From NCBI GenBank assembly GCA_029068555.1, contig JAIECJ010000042.1, positions 1 to 56,666 of the forward strand: a DNA stretch of 56,666 bases, read 5' to 3'. This DNA is from Lachnospiraceae bacterium. GTDB lineage: Bacteria; Bacillota; Clostridia; Lachnospirales; Lachnospiraceae. This document shows positions 27,101 to 36,163 of the stretch, piece by piece. The position numbers and the translations under genes were made by a program. The notes beneath the pieces were generated by a model that was not told where the DNA came from, did not search any database, and saw only the letters and a list, made by a program, of their open reading frames with translations. The stretch's first letter is position 1, and every line of letters begins with the position of its first letter.

Positions 27101-28499
27101 TTTCAAGTGTAAAGATAAATTCTGTGCCAACCCCCTCGGTGCTGATGACATTGATATTTTCATTGTGGGACTGGATGATTTCCTTTGTAATGGAAAGGCC
27201 CAATCCGGTTCCTTTTTTATCTTTTCCGCGTGAGAGGTCGGTCTTGTAGAAGCGATCCCAGATGAGCCGGATGCTGTCTTTGGGAATACCGATGCCGTTG
27301 TCTTTTACGGAGACCATCAGTTTGTTCGATTTTTCTACTGTCTCAATTTTTATTGCGGAGTTTCGGTGGCTGAATTTGATGGCATTGTCTACGAGATTGT
27401 AAAGTACCTGCTGGATTTTGACAATATCTGCATTGACGTACATCTCATCTCCTGTGAGGACAAGCTCAATAGAAATCAGTCTCTGGCGGCATGTTCCCTC
27501 AAAGGACATTGCTGTATTTTTGATTACTTGATTAATGTCAAAATTGCTCCTGTCGAGAATCATGCCTTTTGTCGTCAGATTGTTGAGCGTAAGCAGGGAG
27601 TTTGTCAGCTTTGTCAGGCGGTCTGTCTCATTCAATACTACACCAATATATTTTTCGTGCATCTCGGGGGGGATCGTGCCGTCAAGCATTGCCTCAAGAT
27701 AGCCGCGCATGGAGGTAAGCGGGGATCGGAAGTCGTGGGAGATGTTTGCGACAAGACGTTTCTGGTTGTCCTCGCTCTTAGCGACCTCGCTTGCCATATA
27801 CGCAAGCGACGCAGCCAGATAACCGATTTCATCCTCGCTGTCTACCTGAAATTCATAACGGAAATTACCGATGGCATATTGTTCTGTCGCGTGTGTAATC
27901 TTGCGCAGCGGGAGATAGACCATCTCTGTAAAAAAGAGCAGGATGATAAGTGACAGCAGGAAAAGGATAACCAGTGTGATATACGATATATTTAAAAGTG
28001 AGTTGCACGAATACTGCAAGTCGTCAACAGAGCCATGGATAACCACATAGCCCTTTACTTTATACTGGGAAGATATGGGGGCAAATGCCGATATCATCTC
28101 CATGTCAAACATGCCAAAGAAATTTCCAACCGTATAAAAGGAATTTCCCGTGATGGTGGGGCTGAAGTTCGGTATTGTGACCGGATTCTCGATGTCAGGC
28201 GGAGAGCTTGAGTCCAATACAATAAGCCCCGACGGATTTACAATCCATATCGAGGCGTCAAGAAAGGTTCCGATGGCTTCAATCTGACGCCACACGGATT
28301 CCAGTGTGATTTCGCTGTTGTAGAGATCGGCGGCGTAGGAGTCGGCTATCAGCAGCGCTTCCTTGTACAGCGAATCGGCACGCTCGCGTTTCATGTGTTC
28401 AAGTGTCATGCTTGAGGTAAACGTTGCAACGACAATAAAGCCGAAAAACGCAAAGATGAAGTATGCAAGCACAAATTTCAGATAAAGTGTCTTTTTCAT
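27084..28499 (-). CDS. sensor histidine kinase
   Basis: 471 residues. Transmembrane helices lie at residues 8-30 and about 170-192 with an extracytoplasmic sensor between, then HAMP (PLRKITHATEQYAIGNF), an H-box with H255 (ISHDFRSP), an N-box (LYNLVDNAIKFS) and GTGLGLSI. It overlaps the response regulator by four bases. A cognate signal cannot be inferred. Confidence 0.92.
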   Translation of the reverse strand: MKKTLYLKFVLAYFIFAFFGFIVVATFTSSMTLEHMKRERADSLYKEALLIADSYAADLYNSEITLESVWRQIEAIGTFLDASIWIVNPSGLIVLDSSSPPDIENPVTIPNFSPTITGNSFYTVGNFFGMFDMEMISAFAPISSQYKVKGYVVIHGSVDDLQYSCNSLLNISYITLVILFLLSLIILLFFTEMVYLPLRKITHATEQYAIGNFRYEFQVDSEDEIGYLAASLAYMASEVAKSEDNQKRLVANISHDFRSPLTSMRGYLEAMLDGTIPPEMHEKYIGVVLNETDRLTKLTNSLLTLNNLTTKGMILDRSNFDINQVIKNTAMSFEGTCRQRLISIELVLTGDEMYVNADIVKIQQVLYNLVDNAIKFSHRNSAIKIETVEKSNKLMVSVKDNGIGIPKDSIRLIWDRFYKTDLSRGKDKKGTGLGLSITKEIIQSHNENINVISTEGVGTEFIFTLEKAGEK

Positions 28500-29197
28500 G
28501 ATTTGACCTCAAACTTGTACCCAACACCCCATATGGTTGATATGCGCCAGGATTCATGATCCTTGATTTTTTCACGCAGCCTCTTAATATGGACATCGAC
28601 GGTGCGCGTGTCTCCAACATACTCGTAGCCCCATATTTGGTCAAGCAGCTGTTCTCTTGTATATACATGGTTTGGAGACGCGGCGAGAAAGTACAGCAGT
28701 TCAAGCTCTTTAGGCGGCATTTCGATGGTTTTTCCATTGTAAATGACAGAGTAGTTTGTCAGATTAATAGTAAGGTTAGGATAAGAAACCTGTTTGGCAT
28801 CAGAAGCTGGCTCCACAGGGGCAGCGGTTTTATAACGGCGCAGGACTGCCTTGACACGTGCAACGAGCTCTTTGGTGTCAAATGGCTTTTCCAGATAATC
28901 GTCAGCGCCGAGCTCCAGACCAAGCACCTTGTCGAAGACCTCCCCCTTTGCGGAGAGCATGATAATCGGTGTCTGTGATTTCTGCCGGATCTCGCGGCAT
29001 ACCTGATAGCCGTCAATGCCCGGAAGCATCAGATCCAGCAGAATCAAATCCGGTGCAAAGCTGTTTGCTTCCAGCAGGGCAGATTCTCCATCATACACGA
29101 TTTTGGTCTCGAAACATTCTTTTGTCATGTAGAGGGAAATCAGTTCTGCAATGTTTTCATCGTCATCCACAATTAAAATTTTTTGTTTGTTTGCCAT
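28496..29197 (-). CDS. OmpR-family response regulator
   Basis: 233 residues: a receiver with D11-D13 and phospho-acceptor D55 (LLDLMLPG), Lys in EKPF, and a winged-helix output domain (RTVDVHIKRLREKI). It lies 28 bases downstream of mutS2 on the same strand and is coupled to its kinase, so the three may form one operon. Confidence 0.93.
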   Translation of the reverse strand: MANKQKILIVDDDENIAELISLYMTKECFETKIVYDGESALLEANSFAPDLILLDLMLPGIDGYQVCREIRQKSQTPIIMLSAKGEVFDKVLGLELGADDYLEKPFDTKELVARVKAVLRRYKTAAPVEPASDAKQVSYPNLTINLTNYSVIYNGKTIEMPPKELELLYFLAASPNHVYTREQLLDQIWGYEYVGDTRTVDVHIKRLREKIKDHESWRISTIWGVGYKFEVKS

Positions 29198-29225
29198 TTA
29201 TATCTTCCTCAATTTCTATGTTTTG

Positions 29226-31637
29226 TTATTTAAATTCTGCAATTGTTACACCGGCATCGCCTTCGCCAAATTCTCCAAGGTGAAAGGATTTCACATAGGA
29301 AATGCGTTTCAGATACTGCTGCACTGCCTGTCTGAGGGCGCCAGTTCCCTTGCCATGTACGATACGGACACTTGGTGCGTGTGACAGATAGGCGTCGTCA
29401 AGGTATTTGTCAAGCTCGGCAATCGCCTCGTCCACGGTTCTGCCAAGCAGGTTAATCTCTGTGGAAATCGTGGCAGTTTTGGACATACCGATTCGCCCGC
29501 TTCCAGCGTTTTTGGCGCTGCCTGCACTGCCGCCGTAGCCTTTTTTATAATTGGTAACGCCAGGCACGGAGTCTTCGTTTATCAGGACAAGGTCTTTGAT
29601 ATTGACCTTTGAGCGGATAATGCCGCATTGTACGAAAAGGTCTCCCTTTGTATCCGGCTTTGAGGAAACAGTGCCCTTGAGTCCCATGGAAACGACCTTG
29701 ACCCTATCACCGGGTTTAATCTGATTTGGCTTTAGAATTTTGTGCGTGGGCTTTTCGGCAGTTGATGCCAGTTTTGTATTCTTCTCGGAAATTTTGTCGC
29801 GTACCTTCGTGCGGGCCTTCTCCAAATCCTTGATAGAAGCGTTGTTGAGATTGACTTTCTGGAAATCCCGGATTGTCTCGTCAGCAACGTCTTTTGCTTC
29901 CTGTAATATTTTTCGCGCTTCCTCGTTTGCCTTGCGCAGTATTTTATCTTTCTGTGCATCAAGGCGTTCCTGCTTTTGTTCAAGTTTTTGTTTCAGTGAT
30001 GCAATCTCTGCCTTGTAGCGCTGAATTTCGTTTTGTTCATTTTCAATGGTGCGCCTGCTTGTCTCAAGGTCGGACAGTAAGTCTTCGAAGCTTTCGTCCT
30101 CCTCGCTGATATGTTCCCTGGCGGATGCGATAATCTCGTCAGGCAGTCCCAGCTTTGACGAGATAGCAAAAGCGTTGCTCTTACCAGGAATACCTATCAG
30201 CAGGCGGTAAGTCGGACGCAGTGTTTCTACATCAAATTCGCAGCAGGCATTTTCCACATAGGATGTTGTGAGCGCAAAAACTTTGAGCTCGCTGTAGTGT
30301 GTGGTAGCCATTGTGCGGATGCCTTTGTCATGCAGGTGTTTTAAAATGGCGATGGCAAGCGCGGCACCCTCGGTGGGGTCTGTTCCGGCGCCAAGCTCGT
30401 CAAAAATGCAGAGCGAATTCTCATCAGCATGCTTCAGAATGGAGATGGTGTTTGTCATATGGGCAGAGAAAGTGGACAGATTTTGCTCAATGCTCTGTTC
30501 ATCACCGATATCTGCATAAACTTCAGTAAATACGCCGAGTTCTGACCGATCAAGCGCCGGTATGTGAAGCCCGGACTGACCCATCAGGGTAAACAAGCCC
30601 ACTGTTTTCAGAGAAACTGTTTTACCGCCGGTGTTGGGTCCTGTCACAACCAAAAGGTCAAAGTCCTTTCCTAGGCAGATGTCGATAGGAACGACTTTTT
30701 TCTTGTCCAGAAGTGGGTGGCGTCCTTTCCGGATGTTGATATAATGTTCCGTATTAAAAAGCGGCCGCGATGCGTTCATGTCAATGGCAAGCCCTGCCCT
30801 TGCAAAGATGAAATCAAGCTTTGTCAGCAGTCGCAGGTTGTTTGCAAGTGCTTCTGTATGCTCGCTGGCACTTGCACTCAGGGTGGCAAGAATCCGTTCT
30901 ATTTCCTCCTGTTCCTGCATTGCCAGTTCCTTTAGCTGGTTGTTGAGATTGACAATTACAGCCGGTTCTATAAAAAGGGTGGAACCGGTAGAAGACTGAT
31001 CGTGGATCATTCCGGGGACATTGCCCTTGTGTTCGGATTTGACAGGAATACAGTAGCGGTTGTTGCGCATGGTAATAACGGCGTCCTGCAGGTAGGTGCG
31101 GCAGCTGCCGTTCACCATGCTGGTAAGCTGGCTGTGTATCTTTTCATTTGTGAGATTGATGCTGCGCCGGATGTGCTTCAGTGTGGAGCTGGCGTCGTCG
31201 GCAATTTCCTCCTCGGAAAGGATGCAGCGGCTGATTTCGTTCTGAAGCGGTGTCAGCGGTTCGAGATTTTCGAAATACGCCTGGAGACTGTCTGTGATAT
31301 CCTCGCTGTGTTCCGGGCGGGAAAACGCTTTTGCTTTTGATGCACAGGAGAGTGAAGCGGCAATTTTCAGCAGCTCGCCTGCAGAGAGCGCACTTCCGAT
31401 TTCCAGTGACTTGATGCTCAGACGGATGTCCTTGTTTTCATTAAAGTGAATGCGCCCGTCCTTTACAAGTCGCGTAAAGGCGTCAGCGGTCTGCTGTTGT
31501 GCTTCCTCGATTTTATTAATATCTGTCATAGGTGTCAGTTTTTGACATAGTTCTTTTCCAGGTGCAGAGCTGGCTTTATCGACTAACAGACTGATTATTT
31601 TTTTGTATTCTAGTATTCGTAATGCCCTGTCGTTCAT
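29226..31637 (-). CDS. mutS2: MutS2 ATPase/endonuclease
   Basis: 803 residues. The clamp and lever region is followed by the ATPase with Walker A GPNTGGKT, Walker B LCIFDELGAGTDP, a long coiled-coil insertion, a KOW-like basic segment, and a C-terminal Smr nuclease domain (INLLGRTVDEA, IVHGKGTGALR). MutS2 acts on branched DNA and on stalled or collided ribosomes in Firmicutes. The frame is open to 31694, but GGAGG five bases before the ATG at 31637 fixes the start. Confidence 0.95.
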   Translation of the reverse strand: MNDRALRILEYKKIISLLVDKASSAPGKELCQKLTPMTDINKIEEAQQQTADAFTRLVKDGRIHFNENKDIRLSIKSLEIGSALSAGELLKIAASLSCASKAKAFSRPEHSEDITDSLQAYFENLEPLTPLQNEISRCILSEEEIADDASSTLKHIRRSINLTNEKIHSQLTSMVNGSCRTYLQDAVITMRNNRYCIPVKSEHKGNVPGMIHDQSSTGSTLFIEPAVIVNLNNQLKELAMQEQEEIERILATLSASASEHTEALANNLRLLTKLDFIFARAGLAIDMNASRPLFNTEHYINIRKGRHPLLDKKKVVPIDICLGKDFDLLVVTGPNTGGKTVSLKTVGLFTLMGQSGLHIPALDRSELGVFTEVYADIGDEQSIEQNLSTFSAHMTNTISILKHADENSLCIFDELGAGTDPTEGAALAIAILKHLHDKGIRTMATTHYSELKVFALTTSYVENACCEFDVETLRPTYRLLIGIPGKSNAFAISSKLGLPDEIIASAREHISEEDESFEDLLSDLETSRRTIENEQNEIQRYKAEIASLKQKLEQKQERLDAQKDKILRKANEEARKILQEAKDVADETIRDFQKVNLNNASIKDLEKARTKVRDKISEKNTKLASTAEKPTHKILKPNQIKPGDRVKVVSMGLKGTVSSKPDTKGDLFVQCGIIRSKVNIKDLVLINEDSVPGVTNYKKGYGGSAGSAKNAGSGRIGMSKTATISTEINLLGRTVDEAIAELDKYLDDAYLSHAPSVRIVHGKGTGALRQAVQQYLKRISYVKSFHLGEFGEGDAGVTIAEFK

Positions 31638-31673
31638 AAAATCCTCCATTCTTACATAATCTGCAAATTTGCC

Positions 31674-31696
31674 CTGTGAAAAATTTATTTTCACAG
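31674..31696. promoter_or_regulatory. perfect 9-bp palindromic repeat upstream of mutS2
   Basis: CTGTGAAAA at 31674-31682 and TTTTCACAG at 31688-31696 around a five-base centre, 37 bases before the mutS2 start. It could be an operator or a leader hairpin. The remaining bases to 31907 hold no recognised gene. Confidence 0.4.
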
Positions 31697-31907
31697 TACC
31701 TTCCCTATAAGCTTTGTGTGTGGATTACAAAATTTCTCATTATCGCTCATTATATCATATTCAGACATTTTAATCAAAGAAAAAGAGAGCGTCTCTTAAA
31801 AATCATTGACCACCGAAATACTATCAGCTATACTTATGAAAGTAGAAAGAAACACTGCCGCGTGAAAACGGTATTTGGGCAGTTGCCACAGAAAGGCATG
31901 GGCGGTA

Positions 31908-33491
31908 ATGAAGGACGAGAAAAAAAATGAGATAAAAGAGGACAGAAAGCAGGCTTCGGAATCGAAAGTGGAGGATTTTTCAGAGACGGTAAGTGATTTT
32001 GAGTTTTTGCAGGAAAAGATTAAGGAGCGCCCTGTAGATAAGAAGAAGCTTTTGCGCAGAACCATCACGACTGCTTCGCTGGCGGTTCTTTTTGGCGTGC
32101 TTGCCTGCCTGTCTTTTCTGCTTTTGGAGCCGGTTCTCAATAACTGGCTGTATCCTGAGGAGGAGCCAGGAGTGGTGACTTTTCCGCAGGAGAAGAATGA
32201 GATGCTTCCGGAGGATATGCTGACAGAAGGATCGACAACCGGTCAGGAGGAGAGCGGGGAAGCGGATGAAAGCGAAGGTCAGACGGAAATCGGGACGAAC
32301 GCTGGGACGGACGGGACGCTGCCCACAGATATACCAGAGACAGACAGTGCAGCGGCGGATGGCACACATGCAGAAACTTCTGACGGAAATCATTCCGATG
32401 AGGAGAATGCTGAGAATGCCAATGTAGATAGTCCGCAAGAAGCGGATAGCAGTGAAAACAGTTCTAATGCGGAAAATGTGTCAGAGACCAGTGAGACAGA
32501 AGAAATAGAGCCGCTGAGACCATATCAGACACAGTATGAGGAGCTTTACAATATTTATCGCGAAGTTGAGTCCAGTATGGTTACGGTTACAGGGGTGCGC
32601 TCAAATGTGGACTGGTTCAACAACCCATATCAGAGTGAGGGCAGTACGGCGGGTGTCATCATTGCAAACAATAACAGAGAGCTGCTGATATTAAGCAAAA
32701 AATCTCCACTGGACGGCGCGGAGACAATCCGGATCAGCTTTTGCAATAACATGAATGCAGATGCAGTAATTAAGCAGTATGATAAAAATACAGATCTGGC
32801 AGTTCTGGCGGTAGATTTAAAGTATATCGGCGGCAATACATTGCAGCAGGTAGTGGTGGCGACACTTGGAAGTTCAGTGTCTCACGGGACAGCAGGAATT
32901 ACAGGGACGCCGGTTATCGCGATAGGAAATCTGTTCGGGTACAAAGATACGGTTTGTTACGGTATGGTGACATCAAATGGAAATGTGATATCAATGGCGG
33001 ACAATGAGTACAAGCTGATTACGACGGATATCTACGCCGGCACGAGTCCAAGCGGTATTCTCGTAAATATGGACAGGGAAGTAATCGGAATCATAGATAA
33101 CAGCCACAACCATGATGACACGCGAAACTTGTTATCTGCAATTGGAATCACAGAATTAAAGGAAACAATTGCAAAGCTGTCCAACGGAGAACCGATTCCA
33201 TATCTCGGAATTTATGTGCAGGATATTGATGTCCGGGTTCGAAATGAACAGGGACTCCCGCAGGGCGCATATATTTTTGACATTGATATGGATTCACCAG
33301 CAATGCTTAAGGGTGTTCAAAAGGGCGATATCCTGATACGGATTGGAACACAGGAAATAAGAAGCGCTGCTGATTATATGAATGCACTCAGGAATGTCCC
33401 GATAGACAGAAGCATAAATATAGTAGTACAGAGGGCAAGTGTCAATGCATACGAGGAAATGCAGTTTTCAATACAGCCTGCAATAAAATAA
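31908..33491 (+). CDS. membrane-anchored HtrA-like pseudoprotease with PDZ domain
   Basis: About 527 residues: a cytosolic N-terminus, one transmembrane helix near residues 52-74, a long acidic low-complexity linker to residue 195, a trypsin-like domain, and a C-terminal PDZ domain (YLGIYVQDIDV, GVQKGDILIRIG). The DLAVL Asp segment is kept, but the His region reads LLILSKKS where HtrA has TNNHV, and the Ser region reads GTSPSGILVN where HtrA has GNSGGPLVN. His and Ser thus seem lost, so a scaffold or signal-binding role is likelier than proteolysis. It is divergent from mutS2 and upstream of yhaM. Confidence 0.75.
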   Translation: MKDEKKNEIKEDRKQASESKVEDFSETVSDFEFLQEKIKERPVDKKKLLRRTITTASLAVLFGVLACLSFLLLEPVLNNWLYPEEEPGVVTFPQEKNEMLPEDMLTEGSTTGQEESGEADESEGQTEIGTNAGTDGTLPTDIPETDSAAADGTHAETSDGNHSDEENAENANVDSPQEADSSENSSNAENVSETSETEEIEPLRPYQTQYEELYNIYREVESSMVTVTGVRSNVDWFNNPYQSEGSTAGVIIANNNRELLILSKKSPLDGAETIRISFCNNMNADAVIKQYDKNTDLAVLAVDLKYIGGNTLQQVVVATLGSSVSHGTAGITGTPVIAIGNLFGYKDTVCYGMVTSNGNVISMADNEYKLITTDIYAGTSPSGILVNMDREVIGIIDNSHNHDDTRNLLSAIGITELKETIAKLSNGEPIPYLGIYVQDIDVRVRNEQGLPQGAYIFDIDMDSPAMLKGVQKGDILIRIGTQEIRSAADYMNALRNVPIDRSINIVVQRASVNAYEEMQFSIQPAIK

Positions 33492-33513
33492 TAGGAAAGG
33501 ATAAGACAGGGCA

Positions 33514-34452
33514 ATGAAGTATATTAAGGATTACAAGGATGGCGACAGGGTTTTTGACATTTATTTCTGTAAATTTAAAAGTTCTGCAGTAACGAAAAAC
33601 GGAAAGAATTACGATAATGTCGTAATACAGGATAAGACGGGGACTCTCGATGCAAAAATCTGGGATCCCAACAATGCCGGAATTGCTGACTTTGACGCGA
33701 TGGATTATATCGAGGTATATGGTGATGTCACAAACTTTAATGGAGCATTGCAGGTCAATGTCAAACGCGTGCGCAGATGTGAGGAAGGCGAGTATGACGA
33801 GAGTGAGTACATGCCTGTGAGCAGGAGAAATCTGGATGAAATGTATGCGGAGCTTCTGAAAATAGTAGAGAGCATCGAAAATACATACCTAAAAGCGCTT
33901 CTCAACAAGTTTTTTGTCGAGGATGAGAAGTTTGCGGCTAGATTCAGAAAGGCTTCGGCAGCAAAGTCCATTCATCATGGATTTATCGGCGGACTTTTGG
34001 AGCATACCGTCAGTGTGGCGAAGCTCTGTGATTATTATTGTACAGCATATCCCATATTGAACCGTGATCTCCTGCTGACGGCGGCAATCTGTCATGATAT
34101 AGGGAAAGTGCAGGAAATCAGTCCGTTTCCAACGAATGATTACACAGATGCAGGGCAATTTCTGGGGCACATCGTGATGGGGGCGGAGATGGTTGGCAAA
34201 AAGGCGGCAGAAATTTCAGGATTCCCGCAGATGCTTGAAATGCAGCTCAAGCATTGTATACTTGCACACCACGGAGAATATGAGTATGGTTCGCCGAAAA
34301 AACCGGCACTCATTGAGGCAGTGGCATTAAGCCATGCTGACGACACGGATGCGAAGATGGAGACTTTTACCGAAATTTTAGAATCCTCACAGGAGACGGG
34401 ATGGCTTGGATTTAACAGACTGTTTGAATCAAATCTCAGGCGGACAATGTAG
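33514..34452 (+). CDS. yhaM: 3'-5' exoribonuclease YhaM family
   Basis: 312 residues. An N-terminal OB-fold (residues 10-90) precedes an HD phosphohydrolase-type domain with HHGFIGGLLEHT and ICHDIGKV as metal-binding motifs. The layout and length match the Firmicutes YhaM exoribonuclease. It lies 22 bases after the HtrA-like gene and 25 bases before rlmD. Confidence 0.9.
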   Translation: MKYIKDYKDGDRVFDIYFCKFKSSAVTKNGKNYDNVVIQDKTGTLDAKIWDPNNAGIADFDAMDYIEVYGDVTNFNGALQVNVKRVRRCEEGEYDESEYMPVSRRNLDEMYAELLKIVESIENTYLKALLNKFFVEDEKFAARFRKASAAKSIHHGFIGGLLEHTVSVAKLCDYYCTAYPILNRDLLLTAAICHDIGKVQEISPFPTNDYTDAGQFLGHIVMGAEMVGKKAAEISGFPQMLEMQLKHCILAHHGEYEYGSPKKPALIEAVALSHADDTDAKMETFTEILESSQETGWLGFNRLFESNLRRTM

Positions 34453-34477
34453 AGCGTGTAATGGTTGGAGGATTGGG

Positions 34478-36085
34478 ATGAAATACGAAAAGGATGATAT
34501 CATTACGCTGGTTATTGAAGATATGGGAATGGATGGAGAGGGCATTGGTAAAATACACGGTTTTACTTTTTTTGTGAAAGATGCAGTAATTGGTGACGAA
34601 GTAGAAGCAAAAGTCATGAAAGTAAAAAAGGGATATGCGTATGCCAGACTGATGAACATTGTGGTGCCCTCCCCGAACCGCGCAGAACCAAAGTGCCGCT
34701 ATCATAAACAGTGCGGCGGATGTCAGATACAGGCACTCGATTATCAGGAGCAGCTTATATTTAAGGAAAAGAAGGTCAGGAACAATCTGCTGCGAATCGG
34801 CGGGTTTTCAGAAGAATTGATTGACAAGGTAATGGAACCGATTGTGGGAATGGATCACCCGTATCGTTACAGGAATAAGGCGCAGTTTCCAATGGGAACA
34901 GACAAAGACGGTGATATTGTGACGGGATTTTATGCGGGGAGAACCCACACAATTATACCAAATACAGACTGTGTTCTTGGTATTTCGGAGAACAGAGATA
35001 TCCTGGAAATTCTTATGGACTATATGAAAAGTTGTAAGGTGGAGCCATATGATGAAATGACTGGAACGGGGATGATCAGACATGTCCTGATACGAAAAGG
35101 CTTTACGACAGGTGAAATTATGGTATGCATCGTTATTAACGGCAAAAAGCTCCCACAGGAGGACAAGCTGGCTGAAGCCCTCAAAAAAATTGAGGGGATG
35201 ACGAGTATATCTGTCAACATCAATACACAAAGGACAAATGTAATTATGGGAAGCATATGCCGCGTCATTTGGGGAAAAGACACAATAAATGATGTGATTC
35301 ATATGAGGAGTGGGGGCGGCATTCAGTTTGCCATTTCTCCGTTGTCTTTTTATCAAGTGAATCCAGTTCAGACGGAAAAGCTGTACAGCATTGCCCTTGA
35401 TTATGCGGAACTGACTGGGACTGAGATAGTGTGGGACTTATACTGCGGCATCGGAACCATCAGCCTGTTTATGGCAAAGAAAGCAAAACAGGTATACGGC
35501 ATTGAAATTGTGGAACAGGCAATCAGCGACGCACGCATGAACGCAATCCGAAATGGGATAAATAATGTGAATTTTTATGTGGGAAAGGCAGAGGAGATTC
35601 TCCCGGAACGCTATAATAAAGAAGGTATTTATGGAGATGTTGTCTGTGTAGACCCACCGCGCAAAGGATGCGACAAAGCATGCCTTGACACCATAGTAAA
35701 GATGATGCCAAAGCGCATTGTGTATATAAGCTGCGACAGTGCCACCCTTGCGAGAGATTTAAAGTACCTTTGTGCAAATGGATATGAACTGCGGCGTGTA
35801 AGGGCGGTGGATTTATTTCCGCAGACGATGCATGTGGAGACGGTGTGCTTATTGTCCAAACTAAATGTCGAGCATCATATTGAGGTGGAGGTAAACCTTG
35901 ATGAGATGGATTTGACGGCGGCGGAGAGTAAGGCAACTTATGAGGAGATTAAGGAGTATGTGTTGGAGCATACGGGATTGAAGGTAAGTAATCTCTATAT
36001 TGCGCAGATAAAGCAAAAGTGTGGTATTATTGAGAGGGAGAATTATAATCTACCAAAATCAGAAAATTCCAGACAGCCAAAATGA
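34478..36085 (+). CDS. rlmD: 23S rRNA uracil-C5 methyltransferase, C-terminus cut by TGA
   Basis: 535 residues of a TrmA/RlmD-family SAM-dependent methyltransferase. It has an N-terminal TRAM domain, [4Fe-4S] cysteines C73, C79 and C82 plus a later Cys in NTDCVLG, a SAM site around WDLYCGIGTISL, and catalytic C419 in YISCDSA. The last 50 residues begin a helical extension (TYEEIKEYV...). Translation stops at TGA 36083-36085, but the same frame continues with 18 sense codons (PPEKETAIREALEYF...) to a TGA at 36140-36142. That tail aligns with the end of the serine recombinase at 49388, so the TGA looks like a nonsense change. The catalytic core is intact. GGAGG precedes the ATG at 34478. Confidence 0.88.
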   Translation: MKYEKDDIITLVIEDMGMDGEGIGKIHGFTFFVKDAVIGDEVEAKVMKVKKGYAYARLMNIVVPSPNRAEPKCRYHKQCGGCQIQALDYQEQLIFKEKKVRNNLLRIGGFSEELIDKVMEPIVGMDHPYRYRNKAQFPMGTDKDGDIVTGFYAGRTHTIIPNTDCVLGISENRDILEILMDYMKSCKVEPYDEMTGTGMIRHVLIRKGFTTGEIMVCIVINGKKLPQEDKLAEALKKIEGMTSISVNINTQRTNVIMGSICRVIWGKDTINDVIHMRSGGGIQFAISPLSFYQVNPVQTEKLYSIALDYAELTGTEIVWDLYCGIGTISLFMAKKAKQVYGIEIVEQAISDARMNAIRNGINNVNFYVGKAEEILPERYNKEGIYGDVVCVDPPRKGCDKACLDTIVKMMPKRIVYISCDSATLARDLKYLCANGYELRRVRAVDLFPQTMHVETVCLLSKLNVEHHIEVEVNLDEMDLTAAESKATYEEIKEYVLEHTGLKVSNLYIAQIKQKCGIIERENYNLPKSENSRQPK

Positions 36086-36142
36086 CCGCCAGAGAAAGAA
36101 ACGGCTATAAGGGAGGCATTGGAATATTTTCAAATGATTTGA
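36083..36142 (+). pseudogene. rlmD: detached last 18 codons of rlmD
   Basis: In-frame continuation of rlmD after its TGA: 18 sense codons ending at a TGA at 36140-36142. It matches the C-terminal residues of the module in the recombinase (EK--AI--ALE-F---I). It marks the boundary between core DNA and the AT-rich island. Confidence 0.65.
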
Positions 36143-36163
36143 TTAACAATGAGGAGAATTATT

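Noticed and set aside
36083-36085. TGA in rlmD as selenocysteine or reassigned codon
   Set aside because: TGA serves as a normal stop for other genes here (for example micropeptide 2 at 8954-8956) and no SECIS-like hairpin was recognised directly after it. A nonsense change is simpler.
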